From Mycobacterium paragordonae (GTDB lineage: Bacteria; Actinomycetota; Actinomycetes; Mycobacteriales; Mycobacteriaceae), in contig NZ_CP025546.1 in the NCBI RefSeq assembly GCF_003614435.1, positions 5,580,001-5,644,000 on the forward strand: a stretch of 64,000 nt of DNA, given 5' to 3'. Within the stretch, counting starts at the first letter, position 1, and every line of letters starts with the position of its first letter. Made by a program: the position numbers and the translations under genes. Positions 33,753 to 44,173 of this stretch are shown here, piece after piece. Under the pieces are notes generated by a model that was not told the DNA's origin, made no database searches, and saw only the letters and a program-made list of their open reading frames with translations.

Positions 33753-35130
33753 AGACCGTCTGCCCCTCCCCGGATACTTTGTCGACCCGCTTCGCCAGGT
33801 ACAGCGCTTCCAGCGCGAGTTCCAGCGCGGCGGCCCGTTCTCCTTCGGATTCGGCGCCCAGTTTGGCCGCGATCTTGTCCACGACCGGCAGCCCGGGCAC
33901 CGCGGCCAGTACGTCCTTGGCGGACACCCGCTCACCCGTCGTCACCGCGGATCCTTTTTCGACGGCGGACACCAGGGTGCCGACGTCGACGCCGCCGAGA
34001 ACCCGGGAGGCGGTGTCGGCGGTCGCGCGGCGCAGCAGGTGCTCGAGCACGGCCTGCTCGCGGCCTTCCTCGCCGGACTCGAATTCCAGCTTGCCGCGCA
34101 GCACGTCGATGACCGTTCCCAGGTCGACGACCCGGGCCACCGGGTCGGTCTCGCCGAGAATCGCGCCGCGGTGCCGGGCCGCAGCCGCGACCGTCTCGGC
34201 CGCCGCGATCGCGAACCGTGCCGACACCCCGGAGCGTTGGTCGACCGAACTGGACTCGCGCAGGTACCGGGCGAAGCGCGCGATCACCTGCAGCAGATAG
34301 TCGGGCACTTGCGCGCTCAGGTGCGCCTCCTGGGCGATGACGCCGATTTCGGCCGCCAGCTCCAACGGATAGTGGGTGCGGATCTCGGCGCCGAACCGGT
34401 CCTTGAGCGGGGTGATGATGCGACCGCGGTTCGTGTAGTCCTCCGGGTTGGCGCTCGCCACCACCAGCACGTCCAGCGGCAGCCGCAGCGTGTAACCGCG
34501 GACCTGGATGTCGCGCTCCTCCATCACATTCAGCATCGAGACCTGAATCCGCTCGGCCAGGTCGGGAAGCTCATTGACCGCGACGATGCCGCGGTGCGCG
34601 CGTGGAATCAGTCCATAGGCAATGGTTTCCGGGTCGCCGAGGCTGCGGCCTTCGGCGACCTTGATCGGGTCGATGTCACCGACCAAGTCGGCGACGCTGG
34701 TGTCAGGGGTGGCCAGCTTCTCGGTGTAGCGCTCGCTGCGGTGCTTCCACGCCACCGGCAGGTCGTCCTGCAACTGGGCGGCGCGGCGGATCCACTCCGG
34801 CGTGATCGGCGTGTAGGGGTGCTCGCCGAGCTCCGATCCGTCGATCACCGGGGTCCATTCGTCGAGCAGACCGGTCAGTGCCCGCAGCAACCGGGTCTTG
34901 CCCTGGCCGCGTTCGCCCAGCAGCACGAAGTCGTGGCCGGCGATCAGCGCCCGTTCGAGTTGCGGAATCACGGTGTCGTCGAAACCGAGGATTCCGGGCC
35001 ATACGTCGTCGCCGCCGTCCGCCAGTGCGGTCAGCAGATTCTCGCGGATCTCCTGCTTGACGCCCCGCTCGCGATGACCGGAGGCACGCAGCTCGCCAAG
35101 GGTTCGGGGCAGATTGCTCGGTGAAGTCAC
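33745..35130 (-). CDS. MoxR-type AAA+ ATPase, Mg-chelatase-I-like (Rv0958-like)
   Basis: 461 aa. Walker A LLGERGQGKTRLL lies at about 70-82, Walker B with sensor-like GIVAVNELPDLAERIQ at about 190-205, and VVASANPEDYTNRGRIITPLKDRFG is the conserved AAA+ sensor 1/arginine region. It is named magnesium chelatase in old annotations, but mycobacteria make no chlorophyll; with the downstream VWA gene it forms a MoxR/VWA pair that probably remodels or activates another protein. It is the first of two genes and lies 44 bp upstream of the purH stop on the same strand. Confidence 0.9.
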   Translation of the reverse strand: MTSPSNLPRTLGELRASGHRERGVKQEIRENLLTALADGGDDVWPGILGFDDTVIPQLERALIAGHDFVLLGERGQGKTRLLRALTGLLDEWTPVIDGSELGEHPYTPITPEWIRRAAQLQDDLPVAWKHRSERYTEKLATPDTSVADLVGDIDPIKVAEGRSLGDPETIAYGLIPRAHRGIVAVNELPDLAERIQVSMLNVMEERDIQVRGYTLRLPLDVLVVASANPEDYTNRGRIITPLKDRFGAEIRTHYPLELAAEIGVIAQEAHLSAQVPDYLLQVIARFARYLRESSSVDQRSGVSARFAIAAAETVAAAARHRGAILGETDPVARVVDLGTVIDVLRGKLEFESGEEGREQAVLEHLLRRATADTASRVLGGVDVGTLVSAVEKGSAVTTGERVSAKDVLAAVPGLPVVDKIAAKLGAESEGERAAALELALEALYLAKRVDKVSGEGQTVYG

Positions 35131-35174
35131 CTCTCCAAGCTACGCGCTGCCCACGAGGGTCACTCGGCGAGCGG

Positions 35175-36740
35175 TCAGTGCGCGAAGTGCCGGGCGCCGG
35201 TGAGGTACAGCGTGACACCGGCTTTGGCGGCGGCCGCGGTGACTTCGTCGTCGCGCACCGATCCGCCCGGGTGCACGACGGCCTTGACGCCCGCGGCGGT
35301 CAACGTCTCGAGTCCGTCCGGGAACGGGAAGAACGCATCGGAGGCGGCGACCGCACCGTTGACCCGGTCACCGCCTCTCTCGACGGCCAGCCGGGCGGCG
35401 TCGACCCGGTTCACCTGTCCCATGCCGACACCGATCGTGGCGCCGCCCGCGACGATGACGATCGCGTTGGACTTCACCGCGCGGCAGGCGCGCCACGCGA
35501 ACACCAGGTCGGTGAGGGTGGACGGGTCGGCGGGTTCGCCAGTGGCCAGCGTCCAGTTGTTCGGGTCGTCGCCGGGCGCGTCGAGTTGGTCGCGCTGCTG
35601 GATCAGTAGTCCGCCGCTGATCGGGCGCAGCTCGTGGCCGCCGCCGAGTGGCTCGGAGGCCAGCAGCACCCGGATGTTCTTCTTGCGCGTCAACACGTCA
35701 ATCGCGCCCGGCTCGTACGCGGGCGCCACGATCACCTCGGTGAAGATGGTGCTGACGTACTCCGCCATCTCGACGCTGACTTCGGTGTTGGCCGCGATCA
35801 CGCCGCCGAATGCGCTGAGCGGGTCACAGTCGTGGGCCTTGCGGTGCGCGTCGGCGACCGAGATGTCCGAGATCGCGATGCCGCACGGGTTGGCGTGCTT
35901 GATGATCGCCACGCAGGTCTGCTCGTGGTCGAAGGCTGCCCGCCACGCCGCGTCCGCATCGGTGAAGTTGTTGTAGGACATCTCTTTTCCGTGCAGCTGC
36001 TCGGCCTGCGCCAGACCCGGCCAGGCGCCGGGGTCGAGGTAGAGGGCGGCCTGCTGGTGCGGGTTCTCGCCGTAGCGCAGGGTGGCCTGGCGGCGCCAGT
36101 TCCTGGCAAAGAAGTGCGGGAATTCCTGCGCGGGTTCTTCGGGCGCGAGCGTGGACTGCATCCAGGTCGCGACGGCGATGTCGTATTCGGCGGTGTGCTG
36201 GAATGCCAAGGAGGCCAGCTTCTTCCGCTCGGCAAGGGTGAATCCGCCGTGCCGCACCGCGGCCAGCACTCCGTCGTACCCGCGGGGATCGGTGACGACG
36301 GCGACACTCGGATGGTTCTTGGCCGCGGCGCGCACCATCGACGGGCCGCCGATGTCGATCTGCTCGACGCACTCGTCGGGGCTGGCACCGGATTCGACAG
36401 TCTCGGCGAACGGGTAGAGGTTGACCACGACGAGTTCGAACGCCGCGACGCCGAGTTTTTCCAGCGACGCGCGGTGTTCGGGCTTGCGCAGGTCGGCCAG
36501 CAGTCCGGCGTGCACCTTGGGGTGCAGGGTCTTGACGCGTCCGTCGAGCACCTCGGGGAAACCGGTGAGTTCCTCGACGCGGGTGACCGGAATCGCTTTG
36601 TCGGCAATGGTCTTCGCGGTCGATCCGGTCGAGACGATCTCGACGCCGGCGGCGGCGAGGCCCTGGGCGAGTTCGACCAGGCCGGTCTTGTCGTACACGC
36701 TGATCAACGCGCGACGGATCGGCTTCTTGTCGATGTTCAT
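35175..36740 (-). CDS. purH: Bifunctional IMP cyclohydrolase / AICAR formyltransferase PurH
   Basis: 521 aa, normal length. The N-terminal MGS-like IMP cyclohydrolase domain ([36 protein letters not shown]...) covers about 1-200; the AICAR transformylase domain follows with [14 protein letters not shown] and the catalytic K-H ([14 protein letters not shown]). It performs the last two steps of de novo purine synthesis. The start overlaps the purN stop by 4 bp, so purN-purH form one unit. Confidence 0.97.
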   Translation of the reverse strand: MNIDKKPIRRALISVYDKTGLVELAQGLAAAGVEIVSTGSTAKTIADKAIPVTRVEELTGFPEVLDGRVKTLHPKVHAGLLADLRKPEHRASLEKLGVAAFELVVVNLYPFAETVESGASPDECVEQIDIGGPSMVRAAAKNHPSVAVVTDPRGYDGVLAAVRHGGFTLAERKKLASLAFQHTAEYDIAVATWMQSTLAPEEPAQEFPHFFARNWRRQATLRYGENPHQQAALYLDPGAWPGLAQAEQLHGKEMSYNNFTDADAAWRAAFDHEQTCVAIIKHANPCGIAISDISVADAHRKAHDCDPLSAFGGVIAANTEVSVEMAEYVSTIFTEVIVAPAYEPGAIDVLTRKKNIRVLLASEPLGGGHELRPISGGLLIQQRDQLDAPGDDPNNWTLATGEPADPSTLTDLVFAWRACRAVKSNAIVIVAGGATIGVGMGQVNRVDAARLAVERGGDRVNGAVAASDAFFPFPDGLETLTAAGVKAVVHPGGSVRDDEVTAAAAKAGVTLYLTGARHFAH

Positions 36741-37366
36741 CCCAGGGTCGCCTTTCGCTCTGTCACCGTCACGCCGCGGGTCGCGATCGCGGCCACCACA
36801 TCCACCAGGAGTTGGCGTTCCACGACCTTGATGCGTTCATGCAGGGTCTCTTCGTTGTCGCCATCACGCACCTCGACGGGCTGCTGGGCCAGTATCGGAC
36901 CAGTGTCCACGCCGGCATCCACCAGGTGCACCGTACAGCCGGTGACTTTCACGCCGTAGGCCAGTGCGTCGCGGACGCCGTGTGCGCCGGGAAAGGCGGG
37001 CAGCAGCGCCGGGTGGGTGTTCAGGATGCGGCCGTTGAATCGCGAAAGAAACTGCGGGCCAAGGATTCTCATGAAACCGGCGGACACCACCAGGTCCGGT
37101 TGGTGGGCGGCGGTGGCCTCGGTGATGGCGGCGTCCCAGTCGTCGCGGGTCGGGTGCTCGCCGACACGGACGGCGAAAGCGGGGATATTCGCTTCGGCGG
37201 CGATCTGCGTGGCCCGGCAGTCACGATCGACGCCGACGGCCACGACCCGGGCCGGATAATCGCCTTGCGCCGCGGCCAGCAGGGAGTTGAGCAGCGATCC
37301 GGTGCCCGAGGCCAGCACTACCAGCCGCGCCGGTGCACTCGGGGGTACACGGAGCGGTTCCTGCAC
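36737..37366 (-). CDS. purN: Phosphoribosylglycinamide formyltransferase PurN
   Basis: 209 aa. GAR transformylase using 10-formyl-THF. The phosphate loop [12 protein letters not shown], the formyl-transfer segment [20 protein letters not shown] with the catalytic Asn-His, and [11 protein letters not shown] with the conserved Asp are all present. It is first of the purN-purH unit; a 7-bp GC hairpin lies 27 bp upstream of the start. Confidence 0.96.
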   Translation of the reverse strand: MQEPLRVPPSAPARLVVLASGTGSLLNSLLAAAQGDYPARVVAVGVDRDCRATQIAAEANIPAFAVRVGEHPTRDDWDAAITEATAAHQPDLVVSAGFMRILGPQFLSRFNGRILNTHPALLPAFPGAHGVRDALAYGVKVTGCTVHLVDAGVDTGPILAQQPVEVRDGDNEETLHERIKVVERQLLVDVVAAIATRGVTVTERKATLG

Positions 37367-37392
37367 ACGGTGAGCCTAGTCGGGCGACGATG

Positions 37393-37411
37393 CCGGCCGA
37401 GGAGCGGCCGG
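37393..37411 (-). terminator. GC hairpin between perM and purN
   Basis: CCGGCCG (37393-37399) pairs perfectly with CGGCCGG (37405-37411) around a 5-nt loop. There is no T-run, but mycobacterial terminators often lack one. It lies between the perM stop and the purN start, so it may end perM transcripts. The 13-bp sequence TGAGCCTAGTCGG is repeated on each side, at 37371 and 37429. Confidence 0.4.
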
Positions 37412-37527
37412 AGGAGGAGCCGACAAGTTGAGCCTAGTCGGTCGCTTGCATCGAAATTGCGCCCACGGCTGTTCCGTCGCGCTGATCGCAACCCTCACCG
37501 CAAACTCGGGGCGCGCGTGGCGAGGAA

Positions 37528-38892
37528 CTAGTCCTCGTCTGGCTTCTGGGGCCGATCGGCAGCCCGCTCGTCGGGCATCGCGACTTCCTCGACGTCCACG
37601 CCTTCGTCGACGTCCCGTACTTCGTCGTCCAGAACGTCGTCGCCCAGAGCGTCGTCGTCCAGAGCGTCGTCGAAAACCCCCACCAACGGCTCGTCGTCTT
37701 GCACGACAGGCTCTGGCGCAACAGGCCGTTTGACCCGCTGCCGGCGCGGCCGCCGCCGGATACCTCCGGTCATCACCACGGTGATGGCGCCGACCACGGT
37801 GAACCAGAACAGCACGCCGAGAAACATGGCCCCCCGGTCGACGCCGACGTCGCCGAAGTTGCCCAGTTTGCCCCCTCCGCCGTATCCCAGCAGCGTCATC
37901 ATCGCGGCCGCCAACACTGCCGCAACCAGCAGCTTGGCGACGGCGGGGATCAGCGGCAGCGCACGCCGGGCGCACTGCTGACCGACGGCCACGCCGGACG
38001 CCGCGCCGATGATCAGCAGCGCAACCCACACCGCTCCGAGCGGCGGCGTGGGCGCCGCGGCCAGGATCGGCAGCGCCGGCACGTCGCCGCCGAACACGGT
38101 GAACGAGCTGAACGTCGCGAACCCGATATGGGCGCTGGACCCGACGGCGACGGCCGAGGCACCCACGATGACGTTCGGCGCGTACAACACCGACAGTGCG
38201 GTGAGGTTGAACTGTCCCCAGATCGAGTCGGTGATCGCGTACAGGTCTTGCATGGTCGACCAATGCACCACGAGCGACCCCGCCGTCACCACGCCGGAAA
38301 GCCCGAGCAGGGCCAGAACTCCGGCGCAGGCGGCGCGGAGTGAATCACCCAGCCAGTTGGGCAGCGGAGAAGCAGCCAGCGCGCGTCGTCCCGCCCGTGA
38401 CGAGACCCCGATCGCGGCCCCGATGGCATGCACCACCAGCACGCTGGTGAACGCCCGCAACGCACTGGGCGTCTGCAACTCGGTCAGCACCGACGATGCA
38501 TCGTGAATGACGGCCAGCGCGATGGCGGCTATCAACAGTGGACCGCCCAGCGCCGACGCGATGACCCAGCGGATCACCAGCCAGGACGAGTACGGCGAGG
38601 TAGCGCGCGCCGTGGTGCGGGCGGTGCCCCACACCATCAACAGGACCGGCAGCAGCGGCATGACGCCCAGTTCCCGACCGCCAATGGAGACGGGCACCTG
38701 GTGCACGCCCAGCCACATGCTCGCGATAGCGCCCAGGGCACCGGTCATGTCGCTGTTGGCGATCAACAACTCCAGCAGCGTGACGGCCGCAATGATGACC
38801 AGCGCTACTACCGCGGGGGCGAAAGCCACCCTGACCAGGTCGCGGGCCTGGCGAGCGCCCGTTTCTCCGTTTCTTGCCGACACCCTTTTCAC
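37528..38892 (-). CDS. perM: Integral membrane division/persistence protein PerM
   Basis: 454 aa with about nine to ten hydrophobic segments between residues 25 and 385 and a cytoplasmic acidic tail (about 400-454) with repeated D-D-x-L/V units ([17 protein letters not shown]), encoded by an imperfect DNA repeat at 37621-37675. Length, topology and position between purN and the Rv0954-like gene match Rv0955, which is needed for persistence in mice and for normal division at low magnesium in M. tuberculosis. The GTG start at 38892 lies inside a 14-bp tandem repeat and has no evident Shine-Dalgarno sequence; a GTG at 38883 is an alternative. Confidence 0.85.
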   Translation of the reverse strand: MKRVSARNGETGARQARDLVRVAFAPAVVALVIIAAVTLLELLIANSDMTGALGAIASMWLGVHQVPVSIGGRELGVMPLLPVLLMVWGTARTTARATSPYSSWLVIRWVIASALGGPLLIAAIALAVIHDASSVLTELQTPSALRAFTSVLVVHAIGAAIGVSSRAGRRALAASPLPNWLGDSLRAACAGVLALLGLSGVVTAGSLVVHWSTMQDLYAITDSIWGQFNLTALSVLYAPNVIVGASAVAVGSSAHIGFATFSSFTVFGGDVPALPILAAAPTPPLGAVWVALLIIGAASGVAVGQQCARRALPLIPAVAKLLVAAVLAAAMMTLLGYGGGGKLGNFGDVGVDRGAMFLGVLFWFTVVGAITVVMTGGIRRRPRRQRVKRPVAPEPVVQDDEPLVGVFDDALDDDALGDDVLDDEVRDVDEGVDVEEVAMPDERAADRPQKPDED

Positions 38893-38952
38893 TCTTGGTG
38901 GGTCACTCTTGGTGGGTCACTCTTGGTGGGTCACTCTTGGTGGGTCACTCTT
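38889..38952. repeat. 14-bp tandem repeat (4.6 copies) over the perM start
   Basis: Unit TCACTCTTGGTGGG occurs four times without a mismatch (38889-38944) followed by 8 bases of a fifth copy. On the minus strand this is the 5' leader and start codon of perM. It is the size and perfection of a VNTR. Confidence 0.95.
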
Positions 38953-38987
38953 CGCGCGCGAGCCTGACTAGGCGCGAGAGCGCGCGA

Positions 38988-39893
38988 TTAGACCGGCGCC
39001 GAACCAGGCGACTGCTGCTGGCCCTGGCCGTAGTTCGACTGCTGGCCGCCACCGGCGGCGTTGCCGTAATTGACGGGCGCGGACCCACCCTGCGATCCGG
39101 TGCCCGCACTGACCGGCGGCGGCGGGCTGAAGCTCGGGAAGCCGGTGGGCGGGGTGTTGGTGGGACCCTGCTGTTGCTGGGGCACCTGCTGCGTGGGCTG
39201 CGCCGCGAATCCCCCGGACTGCGGGTTGGGGTTCGACGAGTAGCCGCCGCCGTATTGCGAGCCATACCCGGACTGGCCCGGGTTCTGCGCGGGCTGCTGT
39301 GCACCCGGCTGACCGTAGTACCCGCCCGGCTGGCCGCCGTACTGGCCGTACTGGCCGTACTGCCCGTAGCCACCGCCGAACGGGTCGTACTTGGGGCGCG
39401 GGGTCGGCGCGGTGATCACGCCCGACTCCAGCAGCAGCGCGCCGACCGCGGCAACGGCCTGGAACACGATGCACACCAGCACGATCCACAACGCCCAGCC
39501 GGTGGAGAACGAACTCGGCTTGTTGAAGGTCGCGGCGATGATCAGCAACACTCCCAGCACCGAGAGCACGGCGACGATCGGCACGTAGCTCTTCGCCTTC
39601 GGCAGTAGCGCGACACCGGCCAGCAGCGCGGCAAGCAAGGCGACGGCAACCGACAAGCCGGTGTCACCGGACACCTCGGCGCCGGACCCGCTGATTTCGG
39701 AGCTGTAGGTGAACATCGGGCCGAAGCTGAAGAAGTACGCCAGCAGACCCAGGGCCGCTACCGCGATCGCCAGGTAAAGCCCCAGCTTGCTTTCGCCGGG
39801 CTCGGCCGGGGCCGCAGCCGGGGCGGCGGCGCCGTAGGAGCCGGACGGCTGCTGCCCGGATGGATATCCGGGACTACCGGGCGGGTAGGTCAT
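38988..39893 (-). CDS. DUF5336 membrane protein, 34-kDa antigen-like (Rv0954-like)
   Basis: 301 aa from ATG at 39893, preceded by CAGGAGGACTC, an excellent ribosome-binding site; an upstream in-frame ATG at 40034 is rejected. Four membrane segments lie at about 47-65, 88-106, 115-133 and 143-165. The C-terminal 130 residues are rich in Gly, Gln, Tyr and Pro ([22 protein letters not shown]), low-complexity and cytoplasmic or surface-exposed. It matches Rv0954 in length and place; that protein has been reported among mycobacterial cell-division complex members. It is 96 bp upstream of perM on the same strand. Confidence 0.88.
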   Translation of the reverse strand: MTYPPGSPGYPSGQQPSGSYGAAAPAAAPAEPGESKLGLYLAIAVAALGLLAYFFSFGPMFTYSSEISGSGAEVSGDTGLSVAVALLAALLAGVALLPKAKSYVPIVAVLSVLGVLLIIAATFNKPSSFSTGWALWIVLVCIVFQAVAAVGALLLESGVITAPTPRPKYDPFGGGYGQYGQYGQYGGQPGGYYGQPGAQQPAQNPGQSGYGSQYGGGYSSNPNPQSGGFAAQPTQQVPQQQQGPTNTPPTGFPSFSPPPPVSAGTGSQGGSAPVNYGNAAGGGQQSNYGQGQQQSPGSAPV

Positions 39894-40037
39894 GAGTCCT
39901 CCTGTTGCTTCCGGTGCCGTCACGGCCCCTCTGCTGCGGTGCGACGCGGTGCCGCGTGCGACGCATTCGATCAACCACGCTAGCGCACCTGTAAGAACTA
40001 ATGCCCGCCGCCGCAGGGGGCCGCCTGCGGCCAAAAG

Positions 40038-40051
40038 TAGAACACGTTCTA
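40038..40051 (+). promoter_or_regulatory. KstR-type palindrome upstream of the LLM oxidoreductase
   Basis: TAGAACACGTTCTA is a palindrome with perfect 6-bp arms and fits the KstR consensus TNNAACNNGTTNNA exactly. It ends 9 bp before the ATG at 40061, a position suited to repression. Confidence 0.85.
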
Positions 40052-40060
40052 AATTGGGGC

Positions 40061-40909
40061 ATGGACTACGGCCTCGTTCTGTTCACCAGCGATCGCGGCA
40101 TCTCTCCGGCGGCCGCCGCGAAACTCGCCGACACACATGGTTTTCACACGTTTTACGTGCCTGAACACACTCACATCCCGATCAAGCGCGAGGCGGCGCA
40201 TCCCACCACCGGTGACGAGACGCTGCCCGACGACCGCTACATGCGGACGCTGGATCCCTGGGTGAGCCTGGGCGCGGCGTGCGCCGTGACCTCGCGGGTC
40301 CGGCTGTCGACGGCGGTGGCGCTGCCGGTCGAACACGACCCGATCACACTGGCGAAAAGTATCGCCACGCTGGACCACCTGTCCGGCGGGCGGGTCAGCC
40401 TCGGCGTCGGGTTCGGCTGGAACACCGACGAACTGGCGGACCACAACGTGCCGCCCGGTCGTCGTCGCACCATGCTGCGTGAGTACCTCGAGGCGATGCG
40501 GGCGCTGTGGACGCAGGAAGAAGCCGAGTACGACGGCGAGTTCGTGAAGTTCGGCCCGAGCTGGGCGTGGCCCAAGCCGGTGCAGCCGCACATTCCCGTC
40601 CTGGTCGGTGCCGCCGGCAACGAGAAGAACTTCAAGTGGATCGCGCGCAGCGCCGACGGCTGGATCACCACGCCGCGCGACTTCGACATCGACGAGCCGG
40701 TGAAGCTGCTGCAGGACACCTGGGCCGCGGCCGGCCGCGACGGTGCCCCGCAGATCGTGGCGCTGGACTTCAAGCCGGACGGTGAGAAGTTGGCGCGCTG
40801 GGCAGATCTCGGTGTAACCGAGGTGCTGTTCGGGCTGCCGGACAGCGACGAGGACAAGGTGGCCGCGTACGTGGAGCGGCTGGCCGGCAAGCTGGCGTCG
40901 TTCGCTTAG
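40061..40909 (+). CDS. LLM-class (F420-dependent-type) oxidoreductase (Rv0953c-like)
   Basis: 282 aa from ATG at 40061. It has the bacterial luciferase-like TIM barrel of TIGR03619-type F420-dependent enzymes: [60 protein letters not shown] and [22 protein letters not shown]. Most mycobacterial members use F420, but the cofactor is not proved by sequence. A KstR-type operator just upstream places it in the sterol-catabolism regulon by inference. It converges on the thiolase gene. Confidence 0.9.
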   Translation: MDYGLVLFTSDRGISPAAAAKLADTHGFHTFYVPEHTHIPIKREAAHPTTGDETLPDDRYMRTLDPWVSLGAACAVTSRVRLSTAVALPVEHDPITLAKSIATLDHLSGGRVSLGVGFGWNTDELADHNVPPGRRRTMLREYLEAMRALWTQEEAEYDGEFVKFGPSWAWPKPVQPHIPVLVGAAGNEKNFKWIARSADGWITTPRDFDIDEPVKLLQDTWAAAGRDGAPQIVALDFKPDGEKLARWADLGVTEVLFGLPDSDEDKVAAYVERLAGKLASFA

Positions 40910-41020
40910 GCGGGGTGGGCACGCCGCGCGTGCGCTTACCCCTGCGCCGAAACTGACATCTGGGCGACGGTCCCCGGCGTGTCGTGTACGGGGTTGCAGT
41001 GTCGATGTTGCCGCTTGGGG

Positions 41021-42547
41021 TCAGGCCAACGTGCAGCGGTTGCCGTAATCGAAGGGGCGTACCCGCACCGGCTGCCCGAGCGGGTCCCCGTCGACCAGTA
41101 GAGACACCAGGTCGTCGTCCTCGGTGGTGGCCAGGAAACGGCGGTCATCGGCGGTGAGCCGGCCGATGATGACGCCGGTGGGACGGCCGTTGTCGCGGCG
41201 CACCGTGTAGGTCTCGATGGTGGCCGGGCCGTCGGGGGTTTCGGTGACCGGCACGGTGGGGCCGCTGTTGACCTGTGCCTGCAATTCAGCGCTGCGGTCG
41301 CCCTTCCACTGCGCGGGCGCGGTGGAGTAGATCCCGACCGAGTACTTGCTCTGAATGCCGCCGTTGGCCCCGACGAGCCCGAATTGCCCTGGGGCGTCTC
41401 GCATTCGGTTGATCGTCTCGGCGATGCCGTGCATCGAGTAGTTGTTGCCGGCACCGCCGAAGAACGGCAACCCGCCGGTCAGGGTCAGGCCGCGCGGATC
41501 GTCGGGCGCGATGCCCAGCCCGTCGCAGATGTTGAACACCGGCACCGGGAAGCAGCTGTACAGATCGAAGGTGGAGACATCGTCGACGCCGATGCCGGCC
41601 ACGTCCAGCGCTTCGCGGGCGGCCATGACCGCCGACGGCGCATGTCCGAGGTCGGGCCGGTCCATGAATGCCTGTGCTTCCAGGTCGGCATGGCCGCGCA
41701 GATACACCCACCGGTCCTCGGGCACGCCCAGTCGCCGTGCGGCCCGCACCGACATCAGCAACGCCGCCGCGCCCTGGTTCACCTGATCGCGGGCCACCAG
41801 CAGCCGTGGGTAGGGCTCGGCGATCATCCGGTTGCTCTCGGTGACCGTGACCAGTTCGTCGACCGTCCGCTCCACCGGCGCCGCGGAGAAGGGGTTGCCG
41901 GCCGCAACCTTGCTGAACGGCGCGAAGAGTTCGGCCATCCGCCGCAGGTATTCGGCCGGTCCCAGGCCGGTCGCCGCGCGCCGGGCATTCTCCATCAGGG
42001 CGTACTGCGTCGGGGCATCCACCAGCCCGTGAATCACCGTGTAGCGCGATATGTATTTCTCGATGCCGGGTCCGCGGTCTTCCAGGTCGCCGTCGACGGT
42101 CTCGCTGAAGTCCGGCTTGTCGTCGCGCCCCGCGAAATACCGCAGGGTGGACGTGGCGTCGGAGCCGAAGACCAGCGCGACCTCCGAACGCCCGGCGGCG
42201 ATCTCCCCGGCCAGCTCGGTGATCAGGTGCTGGGGCCCCTGACCGCCGACGATCTCCAGGATGGCGCGTCGTGGTTCGGCGCCGATGCGCTTGGCGACCG
42301 AGCGCGGGTAGTTGTTGGAGCGGCCCAGCGGCGCGTTGGCCACCGGCCCGGAGATTTCGAACTGCCGCAGCGCTGCGATCGTGTCGACTTCGGCGGCGAC
42401 CGCGGTGGCGCCGCAGTCGTCCAGCGCGGCCTGGGCCGCGGCGGCAGCCAGCTCGACGGGTGACATCGCCCGGTAACCGGGGTCGTCGATACGCTCGGCG
42501 GCCTGTCCGACACCCACGATCACTGGCGTTCGCGGATCAAGATTCAT
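41021..42547 (-). CDS. Thiolase-like acetyl-CoA acetyltransferase with C-terminal OB domain
   Basis: 508 aa. The thiolase fold is evident from [16 protein letters not shown] at the start and [18 protein letters not shown] and [26 protein letters not shown] later. The last 90 residues ([27 protein letters not shown]...) are the extra C-terminal domain of type-1 thiolase-like proteins. The usual nucleophilic Cys segment is replaced ([20 protein letters not shown]), so classical thiolysis is not assured. The position next to a KstR-type site hints at lipid or sterol side-chain metabolism. Confidence 0.85.
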   Translation of the reverse strand: MNLDPRTPVIVGVGQAAERIDDPGYRAMSPVELAAAAAQAALDDCGATAVAAEVDTIAALRQFEISGPVANAPLGRSNNYPRSVAKRIGAEPRRAILEIVGGQGPQHLITELAGEIAAGRSEVALVFGSDATSTLRYFAGRDDKPDFSETVDGDLEDRGPGIEKYISRYTVIHGLVDAPTQYALMENARRAATGLGPAEYLRRMAELFAPFSKVAAGNPFSAAPVERTVDELVTVTESNRMIAEPYPRLLVARDQVNQGAAALLMSVRAARRLGVPEDRWVYLRGHADLEAQAFMDRPDLGHAPSAVMAAREALDVAGIGVDDVSTFDLYSCFPVPVFNICDGLGIAPDDPRGLTLTGGLPFFGGAGNNYSMHGIAETINRMRDAPGQFGLVGANGGIQSKYSVGIYSTAPAQWKGDRSAELQAQVNSGPTVPVTETPDGPATIETYTVRRDNGRPTGVIIGRLTADDRRFLATTEDDDLVSLLVDGDPLGQPVRVRPFDYGNRCTLA

Positions 42548-42694
42548 AGTCTTACTATCTACCGGACTCGCCCCTGGATGCGGTCAGCGGGTCCTGCGAA
42601 ACCGGCTCGCCCGCGGTGGCGTCGCGCTACGCTGGGCACCTCCCGATCACGCGCCCTACCAGGGGCGCAGACCCCTTCTCGGGGAGGTGACCAG

Positions 42695-44119
42695 ATGTCA
42701 TTTGTCACCACGGTGCCTGACTTCGTCATGGCGGCCGCCGCCGATCTGGCCGATATCGGCTCGACGATCAGTCAGGCCAACGCGCTGGCTCTGACCCCGA
42801 CCTCGGCGGTGTTAGCCGCCGGCGCGGACGAAGTGTCGGCGGCCATCGCCGCATTGTTCGGGGCCCATGCCCAGTCCTACCAGTCGTTCAGCACGGCCGC
42901 GGTGGCATTTCACAACCAGTTCGTGCAGCTCATGGGCGTAAGCGCGGCGCAGTACACCGCCGCTGAGGCCGCCGCTGCTTCGCCGCTGCAGCTGGTCGAG
43001 CAGCAGATTCTCGGCGTGATCAACGCGCCGTTCCAGGCGGCGCTCGGCCGCCCGCTGATCGGCAACGGGGCCAACGCCGCACCGGCGAGCGGCGCCGACG
43101 GCGGGGACGGCGGCCTGTTGTGGGGCAACGGTGGTGCCGGTGGGAGCGGCTCGACGTTCCGTAATGGCGGAAAAGGCGGTGCGGCCGGCCTTTTCGGCAA
43201 CGGCGGGCTTGGCGGCAATGGCGGAGACGGCGGTAACGGCGGCAATGGCGGCGCGGGCGGGCTGATCATCGGCGCCGGCGGTGCCGGCGGGGTCGGCGGC
43301 GGGTCCGCCGCCGGCGGTTTAGCCGGCGGCCAGGGTGGTGCCGGTGGAGCTGCCGGATTGTTCGGCGTCGGCGGCGCCGGTGGCACCGGCGGGACGGGGC
43401 AAGTTGCTATCGGAGGCATCGGAGGCACCGGCGGCGCGGGCGGCGCCGGTGGCACGTTGTTCGGCGCGGGTGGCAGCGGAGGCACCGGCGGAAGCGGTGG
43501 AGTCGTTGTGGGAGCCGCTGGCGCCGGCGGCGCGGGCGGCAATGCCGGTCTCACCGGTTTCGGGGGCGCGGGCGGGGCCGGTGGTTTCGGACTCGTGGGC
43601 AACGGCGGCGCCGGCGGTAACGGCGGCAACGGCGGCGCCCTGCTGGGCATCGGTGGCCACGGCGGCGACGGTGGCTCCACCCCGATCGCGAGCGCCGGCC
43701 TCCGCGCCGGCAACGGCGGCGCGGGCGGCAACGGCGGTTTCGTCATTGGCATGGGCGGCGCCGGTGGAGCCGGCGGCATCAGCGACGCCGGCGGAACGGG
43801 CGGGAACGGCGGCGCCGGCGCCCTCTTGTCCGGCTCGGGCGGAGCAGGCGGCGGCGGTGGTTATGGCAACACCTTTGGGGGAGCCGGTGGCAACGGCGGT
43901 GACGGCGGGATTCTCGCCGGCGACGGCGGCGACGCCGGTGCCGGTGGCAGGAAGGCCGCTCCCGCCGGGGTCTACGGGGCGGGAGGCACCGGCGGCTCCG
44001 CCAAGGTGATCGGCAACGGGGGCAATGGCGGCAACGCGGGTGGCACCGGCGGTGTCGCCGGACAAGGCGGCACGGCCGGACTGCTCCTCGGCGCCGATGG
44101 GCTGCCCGGCCGCAACTGA
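42695..44119 (+). CDS. PE_PGRS family protein
   Basis: 474 aa from ATG at 42695, with GGGGAGGTGA 5 bp upstream. The PE domain (1-97, [29 protein letters not shown]) is followed by the [11 protein letters not shown] linker and about 330 residues of GGxGG repeats with Asn and Ala. PE domains direct export by ESX-5-type secretion, and the PGRS domain is surface-exposed. It is followed 54 bp later by a second PE_PGRS gene on the same strand. Confidence 0.93.
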   Translation: MSFVTTVPDFVMAAAADLADIGSTISQANALALTPTSAVLAAGADEVSAAIAALFGAHAQSYQSFSTAAVAFHNQFVQLMGVSAAQYTAAEAAAASPLQLVEQQILGVINAPFQAALGRPLIGNGANAAPASGADGGDGGLLWGNGGAGGSGSTFRNGGKGGAAGLFGNGGLGGNGGDGGNGGNGGAGGLIIGAGGAGGVGGGSAAGGLAGGQGGAGGAAGLFGVGGAGGTGGTGQVAIGGIGGTGGAGGAGGTLFGAGGSGGTGGSGGVVVGAAGAGGAGGNAGLTGFGGAGGAGGFGLVGNGGAGGNGGNGGALLGIGGHGGDGGSTPIASAGLRAGNGGAGGNGGFVIGMGGAGGAGGISDAGGTGGNGGAGALLSGSGGAGGGGGYGNTFGGAGGNGGDGGILAGDGGDAGAGGRKAAPAGVYGAGGTGGSAKVIGNGGNGGNAGGTGGVAGQGGTAGLLLGADGLPGRN

Positions 44120-44173
44120 ACTACGAAAACAGGCGCCAAACCACAGGCTCACAGAAGTAACGGAGGCGGCCAA

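Noticed and set aside
38889..38952. 14-bp repeat as a CRISPR array
   Set aside because: The copies are head-to-tail without spacers and no cas gene is near; it is a tandem repeat.
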